Assembly (NCBI GenBank): GCA_036521995.1
Contig: DATDGR010000146.1
Coordinates: 1-22,238 of the forward strand
DNA from: Gp13-AA77 sp036521995
GTDB lineage: Bacteria; Acidobacteriota; Terriglobia; UBA7540
Length of the DNA stretch: 22,238 bases
Reading direction: 5' to 3'
The position numbers were made by a program, and so were the translations under genes. The notes below the pieces were generated by a model. It was not told the origin of the DNA, made no database searches, and saw nothing but the letters and a program-made list of their open reading frames with translations. Below are positions 8,607 through 16,011 of this stretch, in pieces; position 1 is the first letter of the stretch, and every line of letters starts with the position of its first letter.

Positions 8607-10874
8607 TTACCATCGAACCACAACAGGTTTTCCGTCGAACGCAACCTCCTTCACCGAGGGAGCTCCGGCCAACCGGAAGTTGAATATCCGCCCGGCGGCC
8701 CGCATCAACTGCGATCCCTCGAGCAAGTTGAGCGTCATGTGCCGCTGACGGTCAGCCCAGCGGGCGTTCAGCCGCATGAACCGGCCTCGCTCGTACTCAA
8801 AGCTCACGCCGTCATCCTCGTAAAGCACAAACTCACCATCGGCGCCAGGATAAACCGCGAACTGCACGGGCTCGTCGCGCTGCTCGGCGGAGAATTGCCG
8901 CACTGGGCCCATGGGCACCACGGCGCCGGCTCGAACGTAGAGTGGCAGGGTGGCGAGATCAACCGGACGAGCCACCGTGCGGCCGCCCACGACTGTTTCT
9001 TCGGTCCAGAAGTCCCACCAGAGGCCGTGCGGCAGGTAGACTTCACGTTTCACGGCGCCCTTCTCAGTCACCGGGGCCACCAGGATGTCGCGGCCCCACA
9101 GGTATTCATCGCTGCACTCCACGGCGCGAGGATCGTCGGGATCGTGCAGCCACAGCGCCCGCATGATCGGCAACCCAGTGTCGTGAGATTCCCGCGCCGC
9201 CGAGTAGGAGTAAGGCATCAGGCGTGATCGCAGCTCGAGATACTTGCGGCAGATCGGTTCAATCTCCGGGTTGTGGAGCTCCGCCGGATCGGGCAACGCC
9301 GCTTTGCCGTGATAGCCCTGGAGCTCGGTCGGGCCGTAGTCGCCCGTGTTCCATTGCCAGGGCAATCGCAGTTTCCAGGTGCGGCCGTGGGAACGAAACA
9401 GCGGGCAGAAGGCGCTGAACTGAAACCACCGAACGTAGAGCTCGCCCGTTAGCTCCTTCGTGGTGACAAATCCGCCCGTGTCCGTCCCCCAAAGCGGAAT
9501 GCCGCTCAATCCAGTATTGAGGCCGACGGCGATCTGAGCCCGCAGAACCTCCCAAGTGGAATCGATGTCACCGGACCACAACCAGCCATAACGTTGCAGC
9601 CCGGCGTACCCGTTGCGATGCAACGCGTAGGGCCGCACGCCCGGCCGCTCGATCTGCGGTCCTTCCCAGTACATGCGATTGCGCACCAGGCATTCGATCG
9701 GTCCGAGCGCATCGCCTTCATCCGGCCACCAGCCGTCGACACCCAGGCGGAACACTTCGAGATGCTTTCGCCAGTACTGCGCTGCGTCTGTCTCATCCTC
9801 GGCGGCCGGACCCTTATTCACAGCGCGGCCGTGCAGTCCTTTCGGGGGATTCACCACGTGCAGAACCACCTTGAAGTTCTCCTGGTGCAATTTCTGGATC
9901 ATCGGCCCGGGGTCAGGGAAAACACTGGCGTTGAAAGTAAATGACCCGTGCCCAGTGTTCCAGCCGGACGGGCAGAAGCCGGTGCCCAGATAGATCAACA
10001 CGTCGCAAGGCAGCCTCTTCTCGCGAAACATTCGAGCTTCGCCCAGCACTTCCTCGCGGCTGGCGAGCGTCCGGTGCGACTGCTGATAGCCCAGGGCCCA
10101 CCGCGGCGGCAGGTGTGGAAAGCCGGTGAGGCGGGCATACTCGCGCAGGATGTCGGACGGCTGCTCCGCGGCCACCAGGAACAGATCGAGCGGCAGCTGG
10201 TCTTGGGAGTCAAAGCGCGTGAAGCGGCCGTCCTGGCCGGTCAGATCGAAACTGCCGAGGGGTAGATGAAAGAAGAGCGCCCAGCCCGCCGTGCTGATGA
10301 GCCAGGGAATCGGAAGGCGTGCGCCATCGACCGCGAGGTCCGGTACGTTTTCGCCGTTCCTCATCGGATACGTCTGGCCACTGCGATTAAACTGCGGTCC
10401 GCCTTCGCCCAGACCAAAGATCCTGCCCTCGCGCCCGAAGCGGACCGCTCCGGTCTCGAGCTCGATGGTGAGCGTTTGAACCGGTTTTGCCCCTTCGACC
10501 GCCAGTCGCAGGCTACTGGTGTCACCCGAGACGCGAATTCGCCGGTCGAGCCACGGAACAACTCGCGGTTCGGCCAGGCTTCTGATTCGGGCCGCCGGCT
10601 CCGGCCAGGTGTTGGTGGCGAAAACAAGACTATCGGCCACCAGCACGGCCTTCCCGGATTCGACCGGCAGGAGGCTGACGCGCAGTGTGCTGGAGGTGAC
10701 GGCAGTAAGCGCGAGCTCCGCATCCCGGCCCCCGATCCAGAGGGACTGTCCATCGGTATCCGGTCCTGGAGAGCCGCTCGCCGGCGCGACCAGTCCGACG
10801 TTTCCTAGCAGAGCGCCCATTCCGGCCGTACCCAGGCGGGCTAGGGCCGCGCGACGTGGCATGTGGTTCTTCAT
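8607..10874 (-). CDS. Glycoside hydrolase family 31, exported (alpha-glucosidase or alpha-xylosidase type)
   Basis: A 755-residue enzyme with a twin-arginine-type signal (PRRAALARLGTAGMGALLG). Order: N-terminal beta-sandwich to about residue 245; the GH31 (beta/alpha)8 barrel from PPRWALGYQQSH, about 256-580; C-terminal beta domains ending near VAFDGKPVVVRW. The predicted nucleophile is D385 in WWPDEGD and the acid/base D436 in WSGDIDSTWEVL, which matches the family SGDxxSxW motif. GH31 enzymes release terminal alpha-glucose or alpha-xylose, or act as lyases or transglycosylases; the exact substrate is not readable. WPDEGD is less common than the WxDxxEP form. The start at 10874 fits the Tat signal, but no clear Shine-Dalgarno precedes it; AGGAGG at 10908-10913 lies too far upstream, and the frame opens at a TTG (10907). 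It converges with the TPR gene. Confidence 0.9.
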   Translation of the reverse strand: MKNHMPRRAALARLGTAGMGALLGNVGLVAPASGSPGPDTDGQSLWIGGRDAELALTAVTSSTLRVSLLPVESGKAVLVADSLVFATNTWPEPAARIRSLAEPRVVPWLDRRIRVSGDTSSLRLAVEGAKPVQTLTIELETGAVRFGREGRIFGLGEGGPQFNRSGQTYPMRNGENVPDLAVDGARLPIPWLISTAGWALFFHLPLGSFDLTGQDGRFTRFDSQDQLPLDLFLVAAEQPSDILREYARLTGFPHLPPRWALGYQQSHRTLASREEVLGEARMFREKRLPCDVLIYLGTGFCPSGWNTGHGSFTFNASVFPDPGPMIQKLHQENFKVVLHVVNPPKGLHGRAVNKGPAAEDETDAAQYWRKHLEVFRLGVDGWWPDEGDALGPIECLVRNRMYWEGPQIERPGVRPYALHRNGYAGLQRYGWLWSGDIDSTWEVLRAQIAVGLNTGLSGIPLWGTDTGGFVTTKELTGELYVRWFQFSAFCPLFRSHGRTWKLRLPWQWNTGDYGPTELQGYHGKAALPDPAELHNPEIEPICRKYLELRSRLMPYSYSAARESHDTGLPIMRALWLHDPDDPRAVECSDEYLWGRDILVAPVTEKGAVKREVYLPHGLWWDFWTEETVVGGRTVARPVDLATLPLYVRAGAVVPMGPVRQFSAEQRDEPVQFAVYPGADGEFVLYEDDGVSFEYERGRFMRLNARWADRQRHMTLNLLEGSQLMRAAGRIFNFRLAGAPSVKEVAFDGKPVVVRW

Positions 10875-11092
10875 AGGCTGAACGCGCCGTCGTGGGTCCG
10901 AGCGCAACCTCCTATCCGAGGCGCACCCTTGCCCCGGCGCTGGCCTCTGCGGCCCATTGCAGCGGCTCCGGGTCTACCGTGATCCAGAGTTAGGCTCCTG
11001 CTCCTTAGGCGCTGATTACAAATAGGTTGAACTGCCTCAGTGCTTTCAGGTGCGAATTCCGCCTCAAAATGGCTTGGGCGTCGATCGCCCTG

Positions 11093-11234
11093 TTGATTCT
11101 TAAAGGGCATTCTGGCTCTGAGATGGCCTTCGGATGTAGCCCCTGTTTTATTGATTCTAAAGGACATTCCGGCTTTGGACTAGCCCCAAAGCTTTGCTTA
11201 TCTAACTGATTCTAAATGACATTCTGGCTTTGGG
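11093..11234. repeat. Three imperfect 28-30-bp direct repeats, 56-58-bp period
   Basis: Copies at 11093-11122, 11151-11179 and 11207-11234 share the pattern yTGATTCTaAAkGrCATTC followed by TGGCTyTGGG, with a few mismatches each. A more degenerate unit may lie near 11035-11065. Spacing is regular, but the intervening 27-30 bp are not alike, so the copies are dispersed sites rather than a simple tandem array. Three diverged copies are too few and too variable for CRISPR. They could be transposase-binding sites of a decayed IS end, or regulator sites upstream of GH31. Confidence 0.6.
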
Positions 11235-11366
11235 GTTTTTGAATCTCTTCGCTCTTCTGGTACCCCGTTTTCCGGCAAGCCGAAGCAGCATTGCCGGCTC
11301 CCTCTAGCTTCCATTGAGTCGCGATGCCAAGCGGTTTTCGCATGACGGGTATCACCTTATTATTGG

Positions 11367-11395
11367 TCGTACATAAAGCTTAGAGATCAAGTCAA
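11367..11395 (-). promoter_or_regulatory. Possible promoter for GH31
   Basis: On the minus strand TTGACT (11390-11395) is followed after 17 nt by GTACGA (11367-11372), a poor -10 match. The layout resembles the promoter candidate upstream of GH127 (TTGACA-N17-GTACAC). Use of this site would give a very long leader of about 490 nt containing the direct repeats, so it is tentative. Confidence 0.25.
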
Positions 11396-11462
11396 GGAAA
11401 TTCAGGCCGGCTTGCCCCCAGCGCTCTAAATTGCCTTGAGGAGTTGTTTGTCGAGGGCTACC

Positions 11463-13268
11463 TCAGCTCCCGGCACCCCTCTCCTTGGCCCGTGCGATGA
11501 TTTGGGCCATCACGTCGCGGTAGCGGTCAAAGGTATCGTCGACCACCGTGATCGTCGGGAACTGATCACGGCTCAGCGAGAGCGTCTTCTCGTCAAAGTG
11601 GCTGAAGCCGGACTCGTGTACGCCACTGCTACCGCGTCCAGGGGCGGGGTGGCTCAAGTGCTGGAAGGCGCGGCAATACTTGTGAAAGCCATCGGGATAA
11701 GCATGCTCCGAGAACACGTGGTAAAGCGGGATGAAGGACATCAGCGCGTCGTAATGCATCTCGCCACAGCACAGGACGCCGGGATATTTCTGGCGCAGCC
11801 CCGCCACCAGGCGCCGTGTGCCTTCGTGGGTGTCGGCCCTGGTGTTGTCCTCCCAGCCCCCGACGATGTCGAGAAAATAGGCGTCCACGTGATAGCGCTC
11901 GATCATATCCGCGATTCGGCCCTCAAGCCACTCCCGCCAGGAATCGACGCCCAGATTCATGTAGGGGCTCCAGCCCTCCATGTGCCGGTCATTGTCCCAA
12001 TCCACCCAGTTCAGGTTGAAGGCATCGCCGTCAATCTGTGCCATGGCGGCGTCGGCGAACTTCGGGAAGACCGGCAACAACCGATTGGCAGAGTTGGTTC
12101 CGAACATGGGCATGAAGTGAAAGCCCAGGGCCTGCCCTTGCTCGATAAGCTGGCGGTAGCCCGCTTCGCCGCCCGTCCGCTGATCGACTTCGTAAAGTGG
12201 ATAATTCCAGTAGTAGCGGCCGTCCCAGGCCGGCAGAAACACGAGCACCTGGGCGGGCGGAATCTGGGTGGCCACCCAGCGCAGCGTCTCGAGCATGCGG
12301 GCGAAGGTATTGAAGATGTAACCCGTCCAGTGCATACCGTGCAGCGCCACCACCAGTGAGACCTTGCGGAACCACGCTGGTACCTCCTGGCGATCGTTCC
12401 AGTTAGGGATGCTGAAGGCGCGTTCCACATGCTCGAAATGCGGCCGGAAGGAGGCGGCGGCGGTGGACGTCCGCCCGGCGCGCCAAGTCGGAGTCTCCAT
12501 TCTCGGGGAGCGTTCCCAGCCCGCCTGCTCGAACACCAGCTCCACCCGGTAGCCCTTTTCGCCGGGTTGAAAATAGAAGCGGTGCGCACGCACCTCGCGG
12601 GCCAGGGCGGAGAGAAAGAAGTATTCGCTTTCGCCGGACTGGATCACCGCCAACGGCGTGTTCATACCGCGGGCGATGAAAAGCGAGCCACCGCCAAAGG
12701 GATAACCGAGCAGCACCTCGTTATCCTTGGGATCGAAGAATCCGCTGCCGCCGGCCGAGATCTGTCCGCGCGGCACTCCGCGGACGATGGCGGCCACCGA
12801 CTTGATGGGCTGCGGCATCTCCGCGATGGCCGACCACTCCAGGAAGGAGCCGTTGCGGCGCAGTTGCGCCGTCAACGTACCCGGAGACTTCTGCTGGCCG
12901 CCCGCCCACACCAGTTCCGAGCAGTGAATTTCGAGTCCACCGCTGCTTTCCTCCACCGCCATCGACTGGCGATCGAGCCCATAGGTGTTCTCAAAGGTGT
13001 AAAGGCGGAACGAGAACTGCATTCCTTCGAACTCGACCGAGGGCTCGGGGAAGTCGAAGCTGAACTTCATGAAGCTCTCCCCGCGGGGCGGGACGAAGAC
13101 GCCGCTCGTCGAGGTAAGGGGCAGGATGCGCTCTGCTGGTGTGGTGGGTTTGTCTGCAGCCGATGAAGGAGCTAACCCGTCGCGCTTCGAGCTGATGGGA
13201 GACAGGTAGCCGGCGCCCACCACCGCGGCGCTCTTCAAAAGATCACGTCGGGAGACTGTTCCGCTCAT
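11463..13268 (-). CDS. Tat-exported TIM-barrel protein, probable glycosidase of unassigned family
   Basis: A 601-residue protein with a clear twin-arginine signal (SRRDLLKSAAVVGAG, residues 6-20). Residues about 60-290 look like an N-terminal beta-sandwich; residues about 300-595 read like a (beta/alpha)8 barrel with strand-like segments VSLVVALHGMHW, VLVFLPAWDG, LGFHFMPMFG, VDAYFLDIVGGW, VLCCGEMHYD and FPTITVVDD. Conserved-looking acids at strand ends, D467 in FLDIVGG and E503 in CGEMHYD, are plausible catalytic residues as in retaining clans of glycosidases. I do not recognise the family; similar architecture occurs in uncharacterised secreted glycosidase-like proteins. Its ATG overlaps the VOC stop by 4 nt (ATGA), so it is translationally coupled, and no separate Shine-Dalgarno is obvious. 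Operon context with GH127 supports glycan processing. Confidence 0.75.
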   Translation of the reverse strand: MSGTVSRRDLLKSAAVVGAGYLSPISSKRDGLAPSSAADKPTTPAERILPLTSTSGVFVPPRGESFMKFSFDFPEPSVEFEGMQFSFRLYTFENTYGLDRQSMAVEESSGGLEIHCSELVWAGGQQKSPGTLTAQLRRNGSFLEWSAIAEMPQPIKSVAAIVRGVPRGQISAGGSGFFDPKDNEVLLGYPFGGGSLFIARGMNTPLAVIQSGESEYFFLSALAREVRAHRFYFQPGEKGYRVELVFEQAGWERSPRMETPTWRAGRTSTAAASFRPHFEHVERAFSIPNWNDRQEVPAWFRKVSLVVALHGMHWTGYIFNTFARMLETLRWVATQIPPAQVLVFLPAWDGRYYWNYPLYEVDQRTGGEAGYRQLIEQGQALGFHFMPMFGTNSANRLLPVFPKFADAAMAQIDGDAFNLNWVDWDNDRHMEGWSPYMNLGVDSWREWLEGRIADMIERYHVDAYFLDIVGGWEDNTRADTHEGTRRLVAGLRQKYPGVLCCGEMHYDALMSFIPLYHVFSEHAYPDGFHKYCRAFQHLSHPAPGRGSSGVHESGFSHFDEKTLSLSRDQFPTITVVDDTFDRYRDVMAQIIARAKERGAGS

Positions 13269-13666
13269 GACCGTACCGCCGGAGGATCCACCGGTGTAGG
13301 CAGTTCGTGCCAGATCTCGACCTCGTATCCATCCGGGTCAGTAAAGAAGACGTAAGGCTCGCCAGGGCAGAACTCGCCTTGGCTTAGAATCTTTCCGCCC
13401 GCATCCTCCACAGACCGGACCGCCGCGGTGATGTCTGCAGGATCGACAAGACGGAAACCGAAGTGTGCTACGCCGCCGGACTGGCCCGCGCCAGTCGCTT
13501 TTTTCTCGAACACAAGCACGTCGTGGCTGCCCGGGGTCTGCGCCTGAACGAAGTCCTCTTTCTGATACACCGGTACCATACCCAATACCTGCTTATAGAA
13601 CCGTAATGATCGCTCAGGGTCCCGAACCGCAAGTGCAATGTGCGTCAGGCCGTGTGTCCTGACCAC
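13265..13666 (-). CDS. VOC-superfamily (glyoxalase/dioxygenase-like) protein
   Basis: A 133-residue protein with the two beta-alpha-beta-beta-beta modules of the vicinal oxygen chelate fold: THIALAVRDPERSLRFYKQV at the start and HFGFRLVD with YVFFTDPDGYEVEIWHE in the second half. The His of THIAL, the His of HFGF and the Glu of YEVEIW sit where VOC metal ligands usually fall. VOC proteins include glyoxalase I, dioxygenases, epimerases and resistance proteins; which one this is cannot be told. It has no signal peptide and so is cytoplasmic, unlike its operon partners. I take the GTG at 13666 as start, because AAGGAGG (13672-13678) would overlap the GTG at 13672 but lies 5 nt before the one at 13666. 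It sits between GH127 (47-bp gap) and the TIM-barrel gene (4-nt overlap). Confidence 0.85.
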   Translation of the reverse strand: MVRTHGLTHIALAVRDPERSLRFYKQVLGMVPVYQKEDFVQAQTPGSHDVLVFEKKATGAGQSGGVAHFGFRLVDPADITAAVRSVEDAGGKILSQGEFCPGEPYVFFTDPDGYEVEIWHELPTPVDPPAVRS

Positions 13667-13671
13667 TGCCA

Positions 13672-13678
13672 CCTCCTT
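13672..13678 (-). promoter_or_regulatory. Shine-Dalgarno that decides the VOC start
   Basis: AAGGAGG on the minus strand, 5 nt before the GTG at 13666. The first in-frame GTG (13670-13672) overlaps the site itself and so cannot be the initiation codon served by it. Confidence 0.7.
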
Positions 13679-13713
13679 ATCAGGGCATCCTACAGAACGC
13701 AGGCCGGAGTCTT

Positions 13714-15711
13714 CTAGACTGCGGTCGCAGCAAGCTTCCAGTAGACGGCATAGCGCTGGCCCGAGACTTTGTAGAGCGGCACCAACGTGGTGCTGGCGCG
13801 CTGGCCGGTGCTGCGAAAGGTGAGGGGTTCTCCGGCGGGCTCAACCCAGGCCGCTAGTTCCTTGGAGGACGAAACGATTTCGGGCACCTGCACCGGCTCG
13901 CCTGAAGGCGCCGTGTCATATCCGGGATAGGTGAACGCCTGGTCGAGGCCCTGATTTCCAAGCTGACCGGCCAGCACCAGCGGCCCGTACATCACAGCTT
14001 GCAACGTTTCGTCGTCCGGCATGGCCTCGATACGCAGGCTCATGGGCAGGCTGACCTCGAGGCGATCCCCGTCCTTCCAAGTGCGGGTTACGGTCAGGTA
14101 GCTCGACGGACTCGCGAAGACCGATTGGGGCTCGCCGTTGATCTTCAGGCTGCCGCCGCGCGCGACCCAGTACGGCACCCGGAGGCGGATCGGCATTTCG
14201 ACGGGCTTGGTGGCGCTGATGATCAGGGTCGTGCCTTCCTGCTGCGGGAAGTTGGTCTCCTGGCGCAGCTTGATGCCCTTTTCCGGCCAGCTCAGCTCCG
14301 AGGCGATGAACAGGTTGACGTACAGTCCCTGGCCATCGTGGAAGTAAATGGTGTCCGGAAACTTGGCGAATTCCTCGGCGCCCGTCCCCGTGCAGCACCA
14401 GAAGGAATCCCAGGCCGAGTTGTAATACTTCCAGTAGCCGCCGCCCAGCGGCAAAAAGTAACTCTTCAGACCCTGCGCATCCTGCGTGCCGATACGGTGG
14501 TTGTAAAGCGTGCGCTCGTAATAGTCCATGGCCCGCGGATCGGCCGTCCAGCCGAAGATGTGCCGGGTGAGTTTGAGCATGTTGTAGGCGCAGCAGCATT
14601 CCTCGGTGTCGCGATCCAGTTCGCTCGCGAGCTTGCCGGGGTCGGTGCGCCAGAACTCATAGTTGCTGGTACCGCCCGTGCAATAGGCGCGCTCGTTCGT
14701 AATCTGTTGCCAGAAGAAGGCAGCGATGTCGTGGTAGCGGGGCTCTGCCGTCAACTCGTAGCGCCGTGCGGCCCCGATCACTTGCGGGATATGAGTATTA
14801 GCGTGGAGACCTTTCAGCTCATCGCGATGATTGGCCAGCGGGTCCAGGAACATGGTCTTCTCGAACCGGCCCGCCAGGTACAAGTACTGCCGCCTGCCCG
14901 TCACCGCATAGAGATTGCACAGCACTTCGTTCATCCCGCCGAACTCGGTCTGCAGGATGCGCTGCATGTGCTCGTCGCTGATACTCTCGCACCAGTGCCC
15001 CACCCAGCCCGCCATGCCCTCGGCCGTTTGCAGCGCCTGGTCGTTGCCGCAGTAAAGATACATGTCCAGGTGACCGGCCATGATCTTGTGGTACGTATAG
15101 AAGGGCGCCCACACTCGGCGGCCCTCGCGCAAGCGGTCAAACAGCTCCACCGGGTAGGCGCTCAGGTAGCCGTCCTGATTCTTCTCCTGGCACTTTGCCA
15201 ATTCCGTCACTAGGTCGTTACCCCTGGCCTTGAGCTGGTCCTCACCGGTCGAGGCGTAACCGAGCGCCAGAGCGGAAAGAACGTGCCCGCCCGCGAAGTG
15301 ACCACGCAGCTCGCAATCGGGCTTTTCCCAGCCGCCGAGGGGCTCCGCCGAAGAAGCAATGCCCGATGTCAGCCGGAAGGTGTGCAGGAGGCGGTCCGAA
15401 GGCAGAGAGTGCAACCATTGGTTATTGATGGCCATGGCCTGTTTGAAAGGACCGTCCAGCAGGCGCACCTGCTCGATCGCAAAAGGCTCCACCTTCCAGG
15501 TCACCTTTTCCCGGCCTGCGATCTTGACTCTCTGCTCCCGCCGGCCCTGGCCGCTGGGGCCTTCCTGGGCGCGCAGCGTGTCGATCACGGGATCCTGCGG
15601 GGTGGCACCCGCGGCGATCCTCGGCATGAATGAGGCTCCGACGGCCGTTGCCGCCGTGGCAACAAACTTTCTCCGGCTGAGGCGGCGGTGAGAGACAGGT
15701 GAAGGGGTCAT
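13714..15711 (-). CDS. Glycoside hydrolase family 127 (DUF1680) beta-L-arabinofuranosidase-like enzyme
   Basis: A 665-residue exported protein. The N-terminus is a Tat signal (LSRRKFVATAATAVGAS). An (alpha/alpha)6-barrel catalytic domain spans about 75-490 and C-terminal beta-sandwiches follow. In Bifidobacterium HypBA1, the founding GH127 member, a Glu is the acid/base, one Cys is the nucleophile, and a Glu/three-Cys site holds zinc. The matching residues here are probably E371 with C373 in TEECCCAYNMLKL, and C439-C440 in FWCCTGTGAEEF. Predicted reaction: release of beta-L-arabinofuranose from arabino-oligosaccharides or glycoproteins, though the family also holds other activities. AGGAGG about 9 nt before the ATG supports the start. 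It leads the GH127-VOC-TIM-barrel operon, downstream of a 300-bp gap with a candidate promoter. Confidence 0.92.
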   Translation of the reverse strand: MTPSPVSHRRLSRRKFVATAATAVGASFMPRIAAGATPQDPVIDTLRAQEGPSGQGRREQRVKIAGREKVTWKVEPFAIEQVRLLDGPFKQAMAINNQWLHSLPSDRLLHTFRLTSGIASSAEPLGGWEKPDCELRGHFAGGHVLSALALGYASTGEDQLKARGNDLVTELAKCQEKNQDGYLSAYPVELFDRLREGRRVWAPFYTYHKIMAGHLDMYLYCGNDQALQTAEGMAGWVGHWCESISDEHMQRILQTEFGGMNEVLCNLYAVTGRRQYLYLAGRFEKTMFLDPLANHRDELKGLHANTHIPQVIGAARRYELTAEPRYHDIAAFFWQQITNERAYCTGGTSNYEFWRTDPGKLASELDRDTEECCCAYNMLKLTRHIFGWTADPRAMDYYERTLYNHRIGTQDAQGLKSYFLPLGGGYWKYYNSAWDSFWCCTGTGAEEFAKFPDTIYFHDGQGLYVNLFIASELSWPEKGIKLRQETNFPQQEGTTLIISATKPVEMPIRLRVPYWVARGGSLKINGEPQSVFASPSSYLTVTRTWKDGDRLEVSLPMSLRIEAMPDDETLQAVMYGPLVLAGQLGNQGLDQAFTYPGYDTAPSGEPVQVPEIVSSSKELAAWVEPAGEPLTFRSTGQRASTTLVPLYKVSGQRYAVYWKLAATAV

Positions 15712-16011
15712 GGGAGTGAACCTCCTGGCTGCGCGTGGTGGACAAGCGTCGTGGTGCTCGGCCCGCTTATTGCATCCATCATCGTATCCGTTTCACGTGT
15801 ACTGCAAGCCCAAGGAGGCTGTCAAGTACTCTTTATATTGCGCCCCAAGAGCGAGATGCAGGTCTACGTGCGCGCCCAACCCGACGGCCACTTTGCAGCT
15901 CAGGCCAGGAACCTGACGCGTCAGACGGAGTCTTCCGGGCGGTCCACCCGGCAACTAGTCGGGTCCCCCAACCTGAGGCTGCGAAGCCCAAAGATGGCCC
16001 ACAGCCAGTTC
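15712..16011. other. Gap between CRTAC1 and GH127 genes
   Basis: Three hundred bases without a gene. Besides the candidate promoter at 15797-15825 it contains a perfect 12-bp palindrome CTGACGCGTCAG (15913-15924), a 5-bp hairpin CCGGG-N7-CCCGG (15935-15951) and a long-range inverted pair GCAGCTCAGG (15895-15904) with CCTGAGGCTGC (15972-15982). The last three lie just downstream of the CRTAC1 stop and could form a terminator-like structure, but no T run follows on the minus strand. Confidence 0.4.
15797..15825 (-). promoter_or_regulatory. Candidate promoter/operator of the GH127 operon
   Basis: On the minus strand a perfect TTGACA (15820-15825) is followed after 17 nt by GTACAC (15797-15802), a weak -10. 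The segment is also an imperfect inverted repeat: GTACTGCAAGCC at 15799-15810 against GGCTGTCAAGTAC at 15817-15829, so a regulator could bind across the -35. Leader length would be about 80 nt. Confidence 0.4.

Larger units (their letters stand above)
10875..11462. other. Long gene-free gap upstream of GH31
   Basis: About 590 bp without a supportable gene. It holds an AGGAGG at 10908-10913 (minus sense) not followed by a usable start, three imperfect direct repeats (11093-11234), a 7-bp inverted repeat CCGGCAA/TTGCCGG (11272-11278 and 11291-11297) and a possible minus-strand promoter near 11367-11395. Only short frames of repeat-derived sequence are open. The length and repeats suggest either an extended regulatory leader of the GH31 gene or the scar of a mobile element. 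Confidence 0.55.

Noticed and set aside
11027..11209. 60-codon open frame in the gap before GH31
   Set aside because: The translation (ILKGHSGSEM, DSKGHSGFGL) is simply the DNA repeats read through; no ribosome site and no domain.
11093..11234. CRISPR array
   Set aside because: Only three copies, each with several mismatches, and no cas genes nearby.
13999..15213. 404-codon open frame on the plus strand
   Set aside because: Antisense to the GH127 gene; the translation shows no family motif and there is no credible ribosome site.
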